A stretch of 64,000 nt of DNA from Marivirga lumbricoides (GTDB lineage Bacteria; Bacteroidota; Bacteroidia; Cytophagales; Cyclobacteriaceae), in assembly GCF_014636295.1 (NCBI RefSeq), contig NZ_BMEC01000005.1, positions 124,001-188,000 of the forward strand, in the 5' to 3' direction. The position numbers and the translations under genes were made by a program. Below the pieces are notes generated by a model, which saw only the letters and a program-made list of their open reading frames with translations, was not told where the DNA came from and ran no database searches. How positions within the stretch are numbered: position 1 is the first letter of the stretch; the number at the start of each line of letters is the position of its first letter. This document shows positions 34,969-45,316 of the stretch, in pieces.

Positions 34969-36045
34969 ATGCGATTTTTATCAGTTTTAATTCTTTTACT
35001 AGTTATTTCCCTGGAGCTTGCTGCGCAGGTTTCCAAGCCAAAGTATGCTAATGAGTTTCTTTCCATTGGGGTAGGAGCCAGAAGTTTTGCGATGGGCGGA
35101 GCTACTGTTGCTTCAGTAAATGATGCTTCAGCGGGCTATTGGAACCCGGCCAAACTGATGAGCGTGAAGAATGATTATTCCCTCAACATTATGCACGCGG
35201 AATATTTTGCGGGAATAGCAGCCTATGATTATGCCGGCTTTGCCACACCTATTGATGAGCAAAGCTCAATGGCTATCACTTTTTTAAGATTTGGTGTGGA
35301 TGATATCCCTGATACCCGTTTCCTGTATGATGCCAATGGTGCCCTCAATTACGATAATATTCGGTTTTTCTCTGCTGCCGATTACGCTTTTCAGTTCTCT
35401 TATGCCAGAAACTTAAAAATGTTGGAAGGTTTATCCTTTGGTGCTAATGCAAAAATTATTCATCGAACAGTAGGGGAGTTTGCCAAAGCATGGGGATTTG
35501 GTTTTGATCTTGGTTTAGCTTATCAATATAAGAATTTCGATTTTGGATTAATGGCAAGAGATGTAACAGGTACTTTTACAACCTGGTATCATAATATTAC
35601 TTTAATAGAAGATATCTACACCCAAACAGACAACGTGATTCCTGAAAATACCACTGAGCTGGCAGTTCCAAGGGTAATTTTGGGAGCTGCTTATACGCAA
35701 AAGCTGCCTTACAAGTTCAGTATATTAGGAGAAGTAAATTTTGACGCTACTTTTGACGGCCCCAGGAATACCTACATCAGCGAAGAAGCATTTTCAATAG
35801 ACCCAAGAGCAGGAATAGAAATTGCTTTTGACCAAATGGCTTTCTTGCGTTTTGGAGCAAACAATCTTCAGCAAATAAAAAACTTTGATGGCTCCGAAAG
35901 ATGGAATGGACAAGCTAACATGGGAGTGGGCTTCAAATACAAAATACTTCAGGTTGATTACGCTTTTACAGATTTAGGTAATAGTTCAGAATCTCTTTAT
36001 TCACATATATTTTCTTTAATACTAAATTGGGATGCGAAAGAATAA
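34969..36045 (+). CDS. PorV/PorQ-family outer-membrane protein
   Basis: 358 residues with signal peptide (FLSVLILLLVISLELAAQ). The mature start, EFLSIGVGARSFAMGGATVASVNDASAGYWNPAKL, is the strong signature of the PorV/PorQ (UPF0164, FadL-like barrel) family, and the rest is barrel strands to FSLILNWDAKE. In type IX secretion PorV is the shuttle that brings cargo from the translocon to the PorU sortase. It overlaps the sortase-like gene by 14 bases, matching the classical PorU-PorV neighbourhood. Confidence 0.9.
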   Translation: MRFLSVLILLLVISLELAAQVSKPKYANEFLSIGVGARSFAMGGATVASVNDASAGYWNPAKLMSVKNDYSLNIMHAEYFAGIAAYDYAGFATPIDEQSSMAITFLRFGVDDIPDTRFLYDANGALNYDNIRFFSAADYAFQFSYARNLKMLEGLSFGANAKIIHRTVGEFAKAWGFGFDLGLAYQYKNFDFGLMARDVTGTFTTWYHNITLIEDIYTQTDNVIPENTTELAVPRVILGAAYTQKLPYKFSILGEVNFDATFDGPRNTYISEEAFSIDPRAGIEIAFDQMAFLRFGANNLQQIKNFDGSERWNGQANMGVGFKYKILQVDYAFTDLGNSSESLYSHIFSLILNWDAKE

Positions 36046-39000
36046 GCTATTTTTCATCATCGGCTTTTTGTTTCCCTTCCTGCTTCCGTTTTCAGGCTTT
36101 AGCCAATATGGTGCGGAATGGATTAACTATAATCAACAGTATTATAAAATTCCTATTGTGCGGGAGGGTGCTTACCAACTAGATTATAACACTCTTTTAC
36201 AAGCTGGATTACCTCTTTCCGCAATTGATGCCAGAACTATCAGGATTTACCACCGGGGCAATGAAATAGCTATAAGAGTAACAGGGCAGGCCGATGGAAG
36301 GTTAAATCAGGGTGATTTAATTCAGTTTTTAGCTAAAGCAAATGATGGTAATTCTGATACACCACTTTATGTAACACCGGAAGACCAACCACACACTTAT
36401 TATAATCTGTTTACTGACACTACCGCTTACTTTTTAACCTGGAGATTAGATGGTGTGCAAGGGAAGAGAATGGTAGAAGAAAATATTATTAATAATATAA
36501 ATAATTTATCTACAGAGACTTCCTATGTCAGGCTAAATAGAAATTTATATGTAAACTCATCAAGCACAGGGCAGTCCTATAGTCCTCAAAATGAAGTGTA
36601 TAAATCTGCTTTTGATACAGGAGAAGGCTGGTCAGGCACTGAGTTTACTGCTGCCACTAATTTCACTATTACTTCACTCATTAAACAAAACAGAAGTGAT
36701 TCACCACCACAGTTCTCAATTTTAGTTCAGGGAAGAAACGCCAGAGATCATCAGGCGGAAATATTTGTCGGTAGCTCAGCCGGTAGTTTAAGAAGTGTTG
36801 GTGTAATGAATTTCTCCGGTTATGGTTTTGAAACTTTATCTACGGCCCTTGACTGGTCCGATGTAAATACCAACGGCTCTATCGTTGTACGCGTAGTTCC
36901 GCAAGGAGCCTCTCCCGACAGGATGTCAGTATCTTATATTGATGTAAATTACAGTAAAACTTTTGACATGACCGATGAGCCCAGCACTCGGTTGAGGTTG
37001 CAGCCCAATAATGGAAATGCTTCTTTTGTAAGGTTTCAAAATATTAACAGCAGCGCACAGCTTTACAGAATTAATAATTTTGATGATCCTGTACTATTGC
37101 GAGCCAATAAGGTTGGAGGTGAACTCTATACCGTAATAGAAAACACCTTTAATGGGGCTGATCTTTATTTTCAGAACCAGAATTTTGTTACGCCCACTAT
37201 TAAAAGGGTCAACTTTCGAAATTTCAATAGCATTAATCCCGATTATGTAATTATCAGCCACAAAGACTTAAGAAGTGCAGCCGGAGATTACGATGATCCT
37301 GTAAAGGCTTATGCATCTTACAGAGCTTCGCAACAAGGAGGGGCTTATGATACCTTAAGTGTAAATGTAGGGCAATTGTATAACCAATTTAATTACGGTG
37401 AAACTTCTCCTATGGCACTTTACCGTTTTACCAGGTTTTTGGCTGAAAATAAAAAGACAGAGTTTATATTTTTGATAGGAAAAGGATTAAACTGGTTTCA
37501 TAATTATTATAGACAGTCTACCACTTCTGCTACTCTTTACAAAGAATATGTGCCGGTAGCAGGAAATCCCGGCTCTGATAATCTCTATAGCTTTGGAATT
37601 AAAGCCAGTAATGAAGTAGCTATTGCTTTTGGCAGGTTAAATGCGCACAGCTCTCAAAATATAGCTACTTACCTTGATAAAATTAAAGAAATGGAAGCCA
37701 GTCCGTTGGATAATCTGAGAAGGAAGAAGTTTCTGCACCTAAGTGGCGGTCTGTCAGCATTTGAAGTCAATAGGTTTAAGAATAATATTCAGGAGTTCTC
37801 CAATTTTGCAGAAAGCCCATTTATCGGTGGCGATGCCATCAATATAACCAAAGAAACCACCCAGGTGGTAGAACTTATAAATGTGGCTGATGAAGTAAAT
37901 GATGGCTTGGCAATGATTACTTTTTTTGGACATTCTTCCACCGGTGCAACGGATATAGATATTGGTTTTGTGAGTAATGATGTATTTGGCTATAAGAATA
38001 AAGGTAAATATCCCTTTATATTAATTAATGGCTGTAATGCCGGCTCGTTTTACAGGCAAAGAACTGCTGAAATTACTTTCGGAGAGGATTGGGTAAATAC
38101 TCCCGATAAAGGAGCTATTGGAGTATTTGCTCACTCTGCGCTGGGCTTCACTAATGAGCTTAAGCGCTATTCAGATATTTTTTATGTCACTGCTTTCGGG
38201 GATTCTTCTTTTATTGATCAACCGCTTGGCAAGATTCAGCAAGTAGTAATTGCCAATTATTTAGATTTGTTTGGTTCCGAGCCAGCAGAAATCTTTATAG
38301 CACAGGCTCAGCAGGTGAACTTAATGGGAGACCCTGCCTACCGCTTATTCCCTACACAGAAGCCGGATTTAGCGGTTACTAATGAAGATTTAAGCGTGGT
38401 TTCATTAGACGGAGAACCTATTAATGCCATCTCTCCGGAATTTGGCATCAATGCGATTATCAGAAATTATGGGATTACTCCAACGGATTCAATTGGTATA
38501 TCTGTTACAAGAACTTTACCTAACAATCAGGTGATTGTACAGGAAACCCAGTATTTTCCTTCAATCTATTATCAGGATACGGTACAAATCAAAATCTTTA
38601 ATGAAGACATTGAAAGCTTCGGACAGAACATTTTTGAAATTAAAGTTGATGCGGCAGACTCCATTGATGAAATTAGTGAGAGTAATAACATAGCTACTAT
38701 TAGCTACTTTATTTCAATCGGTACCACACTTAATTTGTACCCTTATAATTTTTCTTTCACGGATGAACAAAATGTTCAACTTACTGCTCAATCAACAGAT
38801 TTATTTTCAGACAACAGGGATTTTCTCTTTGAGCTTGATACCAGCCGAAATTTCCAGAGTCCGTTTTTACAGCAACAGACGATAAATGCTAAAGTAATTG
38901 CAAAATGGACTGCTTCGTTACTTAATACAGAGGGGCAGACTTATTTCTGGCGTACAAAATTCGCCAACCCCGTAGGAGATGAGCCGGATGAGTGGACAAC

Positions 39001-41050
39001 TTCATCATTTACCTATACAAGCTCAGCTCAGCAAGGATGGATTCAGAATACCAGTTCTCAGTTTCAGTTAAATGAAGTAGTAGGCTTGAATATCGGCAAT
39101 GGAAGTTGGTCGTTTGAAGAAAATCCTTTCACTCTGGAAGTGAGCAACCCAGCTGATTTCTCCTTAGGAAGGTTGAGCATTCAGATAAAGGGTACTGAAT
39201 TTGCTACCTTTGGTTTCTTTGTTGATGAGTGTGATGTCAATTCCCTAAATTTAGTAGCTTTTGATAAGTCCTCAGGTGCACCTTACCGAATACTCGCCAA
39301 TGGTGATTTCGATGTATTAGATCCGCTCTCTTGCGGTAGAAGTCCTCAGGTAATTAACCAAATTTTTAATACGCAACTAAATCAGCCGGGAACTTATTTT
39401 AAGAAATATTTTGACGAATTACCAGAAGGCGATTTTGTATTGTTAAGCTCCTACGATAGTGTAGCATGGAATATTTTAATGGCTAATAACAGGCCGGAGC
39501 TTCTGAATTTAGGTGCTTCAGCTGCTGTAATTGATAATCTTCAAAATGGAGAACCTTACATATTATTAGGTAAGAAAGGATATGGAGCAGGTAATGGGAT
39601 AGAAGTAATTGCAAATGGAGCTTCCCCAGATCCCAAAAATATGCAGGTAATCACTTTAAATGAAGTAGTAAATGCAAGGTATGAGAGCGGAACTGTGTTT
39701 TCAAGCCAGATAGGGCCGGTAAAGCAATGGGGCAGCCTGGATGCCGATTTTGGAGATGTTAGTGCTAATGATGAAGTGCGTGTTGATGTATTCGGTATTG
39801 ATACGCTTAGCAACCAGACACTCATATTTTCTGATGCCACTCTTCCGCTTGATTTGAGTGCAGTGGAAGCCAAACTTTATCCTTATTTAAGATTACGTGC
39901 CACTATTGCTGATCCTGTTGATCTTTCGGCTGTTAAATTATTGCAATGGCAGCTAAAGTTTAATGAGGTGCCTGAGGGTGTTGTTTTACCGGAAAAGAAC
40001 TTTGAAGAAGCTCGGAAAGCGGTTAATGAAGGGGAAAGCTATCAGTTAAATTTTAGATTTGTGAATGTAACCCCTAATGATTTTACAGACAGTATTGTAC
40101 ATCAAACTCAGCTGTTCAACCAAAATAGCAGAACATTTTTTAATCAGTATGATACAATACCACCTTTAGAGGCTTTTGCAGAAGATGATTTTAGCTTTAA
40201 TATTAACTCAAGAGGAAAAGTAGGGAAAAATAGTATTACTACCATAGTAAATCCGGGGTCCAGGTTTGCAGAGAGCCTTTCTGTTAATAATATTGTTAAT
40301 TATCCTGAGATTTTAGATGTGAAAAAAGACTCATTACCTCCATTTTTAGAAGTTACATTTGATGGGATCAATATATTAGATGGAGATATTGTGAGCCCTA
40401 CACCTGTGATCAGGCTGGAATTGAAAGATGAAAATGTGTTGATCCCTAAACAAGATACCACGGGAATAGAAATTGAGCTTCAGCAATTTTGTGAAGGCTG
40501 TGTTTCCCGAAGAATAGCTTTTTCTAACCCCAGAGTGGAGTGGAGCCCGGAAACATCCGACAAACCTTTTAGTGTACAATATCAACCTGATGCACTCTCT
40601 GACGGGCTTTATCAACTGAGGGTAAAAGGTACTGATGCTAGTGACAATGCTACTGGCAATGATGAGCCTTATAAAATTAAATTTGAAGTGATCAACGCTT
40701 CAACTATCACCAATTTTTATCCTTATCCTAATCCTTTTTCTACACAAACACGCTTTGTATTTACACTTACAGGCGCTGAACTGCCAGACGAAATAAAAAT
40801 TCAGATTTTAACGGTTACCGGTAGGGTAGTGCGTGAAATTTTGCAGGATGAAATTGGCCCAATCCATATAGGAAATAATATTACAAGCTATGCCTGGGAT
40901 GGTCGGGATGAATTTGGTGACCTATTAGCCAATGGGGTATACTTATACAGAGTGTTGGTACGAATGAATGGAGCCTTTATGGAGCAAAGAGCTACAAGTG
41001 CAGATAAGGCTTTTACAAAGGGCTACGGCAAGTTATATATTCTCAGATAA
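36032..41050 (+). CDS. porU2: Type IX secretion sortase-like C25 peptidase (PorU2 type)
   Basis: 1672 residues, longer than classical PorU. Signal peptide (FFIIGFLFPFLLPFSGFSQ), an N-terminal beta region, then a gingipain-type C25 domain with catalytic His H634 in TFFGHSSTG and Cys C668 in INGCNAGSF. Next are CARDB/Ig-like repeats, and the last 90 residues form a type IX C-terminal signal domain with YPNPFSTQTRF, AWDGRDEFG and LANGVYLYRV. C25 sortases remove such signals and attach cargo to lipopolysaccharide; whether this copy is the main PorU or a paralogue is open. Its end overlaps the convergent fluoride-channel gene by 8 bases. Confidence 0.88.
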   Translation: MRKNKLFFIIGFLFPFLLPFSGFSQYGAEWINYNQQYYKIPIVREGAYQLDYNTLLQAGLPLSAIDARTIRIYHRGNEIAIRVTGQADGRLNQGDLIQFLAKANDGNSDTPLYVTPEDQPHTYYNLFTDTTAYFLTWRLDGVQGKRMVEENIINNINNLSTETSYVRLNRNLYVNSSSTGQSYSPQNEVYKSAFDTGEGWSGTEFTAATNFTITSLIKQNRSDSPPQFSILVQGRNARDHQAEIFVGSSAGSLRSVGVMNFSGYGFETLSTALDWSDVNTNGSIVVRVVPQGASPDRMSVSYIDVNYSKTFDMTDEPSTRLRLQPNNGNASFVRFQNINSSAQLYRINNFDDPVLLRANKVGGELYTVIENTFNGADLYFQNQNFVTPTIKRVNFRNFNSINPDYVIISHKDLRSAAGDYDDPVKAYASYRASQQGGAYDTLSVNVGQLYNQFNYGETSPMALYRFTRFLAENKKTEFIFLIGKGLNWFHNYYRQSTTSATLYKEYVPVAGNPGSDNLYSFGIKASNEVAIAFGRLNAHSSQNIATYLDKIKEMEASPLDNLRRKKFLHLSGGLSAFEVNRFKNNIQEFSNFAESPFIGGDAINITKETTQVVELINVADEVNDGLAMITFFGHSSTGATDIDIGFVSNDVFGYKNKGKYPFILINGCNAGSFYRQRTAEITFGEDWVNTPDKGAIGVFAHSALGFTNELKRYSDIFYVTAFGDSSFIDQPLGKIQQVVIANYLDLFGSEPAEIFIAQAQQVNLMGDPAYRLFPTQKPDLAVTNEDLSVVSLDGEPINAISPEFGINAIIRNYGITPTDSIGISVTRTLPNNQVIVQETQYFPSIYYQDTVQIKIFNEDIESFGQNIFEIKVDAADSIDEISESNNIATISYFISIGTTLNLYPYNFSFTDEQNVQLTAQSTDLFSDNRDFLFELDTSRNFQSPFLQQQTINAKVIAKWTASLLNTEGQTYFWRTKFANPVGDEPDEWTTSSFTYTSSAQQGWIQNTSSQFQLNEVVGLNIGNGSWSFEENPFTLEVSNPADFSLGRLSIQIKGTEFATFGFFVDECDVNSLNLVAFDKSSGAPYRILANGDFDVLDPLSCGRSPQVINQIFNTQLNQPGTYFKKYFDELPEGDFVLLSSYDSVAWNILMANNRPELLNLGASAAVIDNLQNGEPYILLGKKGYGAGNGIEVIANGASPDPKNMQVITLNEVVNARYESGTVFSSQIGPVKQWGSLDADFGDVSANDEVRVDVFGIDTLSNQTLIFSDATLPLDLSAVEAKLYPYLRLRATIADPVDLSAVKLLQWQLKFNEVPEGVVLPEKNFEEARKAVNEGESYQLNFRFVNVTPNDFTDSIVHQTQLFNQNSRTFFNQYDTIPPLEAFAEDDFSFNINSRGKVGKNSITTIVNPGSRFAESLSVNNIVNYPEILDVKKDSLPPFLEVTFDGINILDGDIVSPTPVIRLELKDENVLIPKQDTTGIEIELQQFCEGCVSRRIAFSNPRVEWSPETSDKPFSVQYQPDALSDGLYQLRVKGTDASDNATGNDEPYKIKFEVINASTITNFYPYPNPFSTQTRFVFTLTGAELPDEIKIQILTVTGRVVREILQDEIGPIHIGNNITSYAWDGRDEFGDLLANGVYLYRVLVRMNGAFMEQRATSADKAFTKGYGKLYILR

Positions 41051-41426
41051 AGGATTTGCTTAACCATACACCCAATAAGATAGCCAGTAGACCTACTATT
41101 AAACTCACTGCTGCATACAAAAGGAACTGCGAATAATTGTTTTGTTGAATCATGCTGATATTTTCGTAAGCAAAAGTAGAAAATGTGGTAAATCCTCCGC
41201 AAAAGCCAATCCCTATTAATAGTCTTAGCTGTTCCGTATTGGTTTCCGTTTTTAGTACATAACCCATTATTACTCCTAATAAAAGACTTCCAAAGATATT
41301 TACTATAAAAGTACCCAGAGGAAATGAGGTAGTAGGAAACCATTTTATTGAATAAACAGAAATGAGGAAACGAAGGATGCTTCCTGCAGCACCTCCTAAA
41401 CCGACAAGTGCTAATTGTTTAATCAT
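41043..41426 (-). CDS. crcB: Fluoride ion exporter FluC/CrcB
   Basis: 127 residues with four membrane spans. Family signatures are complete: GLGGAAGSILRF near residue 10, GTFIVNIFGSLLLG near 40 and GFCGGFTTFSTFAYE near 75. It works as a dual-topology dimer exporting fluoride. The start overlaps the stop of the MORN-type gene (ATGA), indicating coupling. No fluoride riboswitch was seen upstream. Confidence 0.95.
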   Translation of the reverse strand: MIKQLALVGLGGAAGSILRFLISVYSIKWFPTTSFPLGTFIVNIFGSLLLGVIMGYVLKTETNTEQLRLLIGIGFCGGFTTFSTFAYENISMIQQNNYSQFLLYAAVSLIVGLLAILLGVWLSKSFI

Positions 41427-42304
41427 TTAGAGGCAAATTTTCTTTCCCACTGTTCCCTGTCGTATACAAGTTTCCCACCTGCATCCCACTCCTGATTAAT
41501 ATAGGGCTCAAATTTTTCATTGAATGGGTCAGTGCGATATTGAATAGTTTTTTTTCTCCTCCTGCGCTGGTCATAATATTCTACCCAAAGCCCGACTTTT
41601 TTATCGAAACGAAATTCCCCCTGCACTGCTACCTGGCCGTTTTCATGAAAGTAGAGATAAGTTCCTTCCTTTTCTCCGTAAACAATGGGAATTACTTCTT
41701 TCACCTGGGTTCTGTCTTTATCATAATAGATTATTTCCGAATCAATAGGCCAGCCTTTAAAGTAGACCATTTTGTCCATTAAAATACCGTTGTTATCATA
41801 ACGCATCCACCTGCCATGTTTAAGGCCATTCCAATACATTCCTGATTCAATTACTTCGCCATCTTTCAGCTTTTGATATGGTCCATGCAAAATCCCTGCA
41901 AACTTCGGATCTGCATTTTTGGTGCTTCTGATCTGTTTTCTTTTAAAGTCGTACCAGTAAAAATCTCTTACAAAAGGATCAGGCTCTACATATTCTTTTT
42001 TGAGGTAATTGAACAGTTCCCGGGTTACATTCTCACCAAAACCTGAAATAGTAAAGTTTTTCCGTGTTTTTTTGTCGTAGTAGAAGTTTTTCTTCTTCTT
42101 TTCTTCTTTTTTCTCCTCTTCTTCCTTTTCCTCTTCTTCTTCCGCATTTAAATCAATGGTCACAGGAGCGCCATCCAGAAACTGAAAGGAAGTTCTGATG
42201 CTGTCGCTGGCAGTAGTTGTGGTGTCTTTTTGCTCTTCAGTTTGGGACCACAAATCCATACAAGAGAAGGCTACTAAAAAATATATTAAAACTATTTTCT
42301 TCAT
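41423..42304 (-). CDS. Secreted MORN-variant repeat protein (YwqK-like)
   Basis: 293 residues with a signal peptide or lipoprotein-like start (VLIYFLVAFSCMDLWSQ). A very acidic/basic stretch (EEEEEKEEEEKKEEKKKK) at about 55-72 is followed by MORN-type repeats: LHGPYQKLKDGEVIESGMYW, GLKHGRWMRYDNNG, EKEGTYLYFHENGQVAVQGE and KKVGLWVEYYD. Role unknown; such repeats often sit in envelope proteins. Coupled to the fluoride channel gene by overlap, without known functional link. Confidence 0.82.
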   Translation of the reverse strand: MKKIVLIYFLVAFSCMDLWSQTEEQKDTTTTASDSIRTSFQFLDGAPVTIDLNAEEEEEKEEEEKKEEKKKKNFYYDKKTRKNFTISGFGENVTRELFNYLKKEYVEPDPFVRDFYWYDFKRKQIRSTKNADPKFAGILHGPYQKLKDGEVIESGMYWNGLKHGRWMRYDNNGILMDKMVYFKGWPIDSEIIYYDKDRTQVKEVIPIVYGEKEGTYLYFHENGQVAVQGEFRFDKKVGLWVEYYDQRRRRKKTIQYRTDPFNEKFEPYINQEWDAGGKLVYDREQWERKFASK

Positions 42305-42319
42305 TAGTTTAAAAACGCA

Positions 42320-42353
42320 AACAGCCCGAAGATATTGAATTCCCCGGGCTGTT
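42320..42353 (-). terminator. Rho-independent terminator after htpG
   Basis: Stem AACAGCCCG / CGGGCTGTT; on the minus strand it runs into TGCGTTTTT. Located 71 bases after the htpG stop. Confidence 0.8.
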
Positions 42354-42423
42354 CATAATTATTTTTTAGAATTTGGGAGCAGAAAAGAAACCCTTCCCGC
42401 CAGCTTCCCAAATTCTTGAGTTT

Positions 42424-44310
42424 TTAATCCATCATTTCCACACTTCTGCTAATAAACTGTGTTAAATCTTTTCCATTTAACATGTTCTGAGAAAGTAAAG
42501 CTAAATCATACCCTTGCTTGGCAATCGCTTTTTGTTTGGCTTCATCTGTTTCTTTAAGGATTTTACCTGCCAATTTATGATTCCCGTTAATGGTTAGGTT
42601 AAACTGATCCGGCATATTACCCATAAATGGCATTCCGCCACCACCGGTTTGTGCCATATCTTTCATTCTTCTCATAAATTCAGGCAATGTAATAGTTACA
42701 GGTAACTCCTCAGGTGACAATGCTTCTATGCCAATTGTCATTGATTTATTGTTAACAGCTTCCTCAAAAACCTTTTTCAACTTCTCTTTTTCTTCATCTG
42801 AAAGCACCAACTCATTTTTCTCATCTTTGTCAATCAGTTTATCAACAATGTCTGCATCAACACGCTTCATACTGGTTTTCTCCAGCTTTTGCTCAAGCAT
42901 ATTAATGAAGTGGCTATCAATTGGGCTGTCCAACAAAATCACATCGTATGATTTCCTTTCTGCTGAAGTGATAAAGGCATCTTGCTTTGCAGGGTTAGTA
43001 GCATAAATGAAGTTTACATTACCATCCTTATCAGTCTGGTTAGTTTTTACATGCTCTGTGTATTCATCTAAAGTGAAGTATTTATCCTGATTAATGCTCT
43101 TCAACAAACAGAATTTCTTAGCCTTGTCAAAAAACTTATCATCGCTCATCATTCCATACTTAATGAATAAGCCAATGCTTTCCCACTTATCTTCAAATGA
43201 TTTTCTATCACTTTTATAAAGATCTGATAATTTATCAGCCACCTTTTTTGTGATATGGCTATTGATTTTCTTAACATTGCTATCAGCCTGCAAGTAACTT
43301 CTGGAAACATTCAAAGGAATATCCGGAGAGTCAATTACACCATGCAATAGCATTAAAAATTCAGGTACTACGTCTTTTACTTCATCAGTGATAAATACCT
43401 GCCTTGAATATAATTGTATTTTATTTTTCTGAATTTCCAGTTCATTCTTGATTTTAGGGAAGTAGAGTATCCCGGTTAAGTTGAATGGAAAATCTACATT
43501 AAGGTGAATCCAGAAAAGAGGTTCTTCGCTAAACGGATAAAGTTCTTTGTAGAAATTGATGTAGTCTTCATCTTTTAAGTCTGCCGGGGATTTGGTCCAT
43601 AGCGGATTAGGATTGTTAATTACATCAGGTTTTTTAACTTTCTTTTCTTTGGCATCGTCTCCTTCACCTTCTTTAATAGTTTCTTCTTTCTCTCCAAAAA
43701 TAATTGGTACTGGTAAAAACTTACAGTATTTGTTCAGCACTTCACGCACTCTGTGATCCTCTAAAAATTCTTTGGAATCATCATTAATATGGAGGATTAC
43801 TTCAGAACCACGTTCCTTTTTGTCACCTTCTGTTAATTCAAACTCTGTGCTACCATCGCAAATCCAGTGAGCAGGTTTGGCTCCTTCTTCTCTTGAAAGT
43901 GATTTGATTTCCACTTTGCTGGCCACCATAAAAGCAGAATAGAAACCTAATCCAAAATGCCCGATAATACCGGAACCTTCACCTTTCTCTTTGTATTTTT
44001 CTACAAATTCAGTAGCTCCTGAGAAAGCGATCTGGTTAATATATTTTTTGATCTCTTCGCCTGTCATCCCGATTCCTCGGTCAATTACATGCAAAGTCTT
44101 TTTCTTTTTATTGATTTTAATTTCAATAGAAGTATCACCCAGTTCACCGGTATATTCTCCTAATGCTGATAAACTTTTTATCTTCTGTGTGGCATCAACG
44201 GCATTGGAAACCAGCTCTCTTAGAAAAACTTCATGATCGGAATACAGAAATTTTTTGATGATAGGAAATATGTTTTCCGAATGAATTGAAATAGTTCCTT
44301 TTTCTTGCAT
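42424..44310 (-). CDS. htpG: Molecular chaperone HtpG (Hsp90)
   Basis: 628 residues, normal for bacterial Hsp90. The GHKL ATPase domain shows ELVSNAVDATQKI, DRGIGMTGEEIKKYINQIAFSGATEF and GHFGLGFYSAFMVA. The middle domain carries FWIHLNVDFPFNLTGILYFP and YSRQVFITDEV, then DSPDIPLNVSRSYLQ. A charged insert (KEGEGDDAKEKKVKK) is near residue 220. An ATP-dependent cytoplasmic folding factor; a single-gene unit with a terminator. Confidence 0.97.
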   Translation of the reverse strand: MQEKGTISIHSENIFPIIKKFLYSDHEVFLRELVSNAVDATQKIKSLSALGEYTGELGDTSIEIKINKKKKTLHVIDRGIGMTGEEIKKYINQIAFSGATEFVEKYKEKGEGSGIIGHFGLGFYSAFMVASKVEIKSLSREEGAKPAHWICDGSTEFELTEGDKKERGSEVILHINDDSKEFLEDHRVREVLNKYCKFLPVPIIFGEKEETIKEGEGDDAKEKKVKKPDVINNPNPLWTKSPADLKDEDYINFYKELYPFSEEPLFWIHLNVDFPFNLTGILYFPKIKNELEIQKNKIQLYSRQVFITDEVKDVVPEFLMLLHGVIDSPDIPLNVSRSYLQADSNVKKINSHITKKVADKLSDLYKSDRKSFEDKWESIGLFIKYGMMSDDKFFDKAKKFCLLKSINQDKYFTLDEYTEHVKTNQTDKDGNVNFIYATNPAKQDAFITSAERKSYDVILLDSPIDSHFINMLEQKLEKTSMKRVDADIVDKLIDKDEKNELVLSDEEKEKLKKVFEEAVNNKSMTIGIEALSPEELPVTITLPEFMRRMKDMAQTGGGGMPFMGNMPDQFNLTINGNHKLAGKILKETDEAKQKAIAKQGYDLALLSQNMLNGKDLTQFISRSVEMMD

Positions 44311-44440
44311 AATAGTTTTCAGTTTTATTTTATCATCTTTGGTTTATCAATAGTTATTCCATTACTATCTTTAAGTCCGATAACTGCCAGCTTGGCAGAA
44401 TTTTTGTAAGTTGTGGAAATTGTATGTAAAATTTACCGAT

Positions 44441-45229
44441 ATGAAAGTCAGAAACACATTATTTAGCCTGTTAACTCTGTTATTATTTCTTCCCTTCCAG
44501 TCATGCGATGTGGTGAAGCAGGTTGCTAAAGATTACGGAATTGATACCAGCACAGGTTTAACAGAATCAGAAGTAATACAAGGATTGAAATCTGCCCTTG
44601 AGGTAGGCACAAACTCCGGAGTGAAAACAGTATCTAAAGTAGATGGCTATTTAAAAGACGCAGCGATTAAAATTTTATTACCTGCAGAAATCAATTCAGC
44701 TATTACGCAACTTAAATCTACTTCTGCCGGCAGAAAGGTGTACGACAATGTGATAAAAGATATTGAACAAGATATGATTGTGAGTTTGAACAGGGCCGCT
44801 GAAAAAGCTGCCATTAAGGCCAAGCCTATTTTCATAAATGCTATTAAAGGAATGACAATTCAGGACGGATTTAATATTTTGCGAGGAGCAGATGATGCCG
44901 CCACCTTATACCTGAAAAATAAAACTTTTAACCAGTTAGTGTCTGCTTTTAAACCGGATATTAAAAGTGTGCTGAGCCAGCCCATTGTTTTTAATAAGAG
45001 TAGTGAAGCAATTTATAGTCAATTTGTAAAATCATACAATGATGTGGAAAAAGCTGATGTTATAAATGCTCTAAAATTAAGTCCAATAAAAGAAAGTGAC
45101 CTTTCTACATTTGTAACTCAGCGCGCTTTAGATGGAGTTTTTCATAAAATAGCTGTAGAAGAAAAACAAATAAGAGAAAACCCGGCAGCTAGAATAAATG
45201 CTATCTTAAAGAAGGTGTTTGGTAGTTGA
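44441..45229 (+). CDS. DUF4197 lipoprotein
   Basis: 262 residues from the ATG at 44441, which gives a lipoprotein signal (TLLLFLPFQSCDVVKQ); a frame from 44411 is longer but unlikely. The body matches DUF4197: LTESEVIQGLKSALEVGTNS, VDGYLKDAAIKILLP and FNILRGADDAATLYLKNKT. Function unknown, although the family is common in Gram-negative envelopes. It has its own promoter region divergent from htpG. Confidence 0.9.
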   Translation: MKVRNTLFSLLTLLLFLPFQSCDVVKQVAKDYGIDTSTGLTESEVIQGLKSALEVGTNSGVKTVSKVDGYLKDAAIKILLPAEINSAITQLKSTSAGRKVYDNVIKDIEQDMIVSLNRAAEKAAIKAKPIFINAIKGMTIQDGFNILRGADDAATLYLKNKTFNQLVSAFKPDIKSVLSQPIVFNKSSEAIYSQFVKSYNDVEKADVINALKLSPIKESDLSTFVTQRALDGVFHKIAVEEKQIRENPAARINAILKKVFGS

Positions 45230-45316
45230 TTTATAGAGGTTTTTTCCTTCATTGGAATTGCGGATTTCTTATTCAACTGTATTTTTATTCGATTCACTAA
45301 TAATTAATGTTTTATT

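Noticed and set aside
36032-41050. Assignment as the housekeeping PorU sortase
   Set aside because: Length, CARDB-like repeats and gene order differ from classical PorU; PorU2 type is the safer name.
41023-41343. 106-residue minus-strand frame overlapping the fluoride channel
   Set aside because: The other frame encodes an unmistakable FluC/CrcB; this one is its shadow and has no sensible composition.
41427-41500. Fluoride riboswitch upstream of crcB
   Set aside because: The channel gene overlaps the upstream coding sequence, and no conserved riboswitch sequence was seen.
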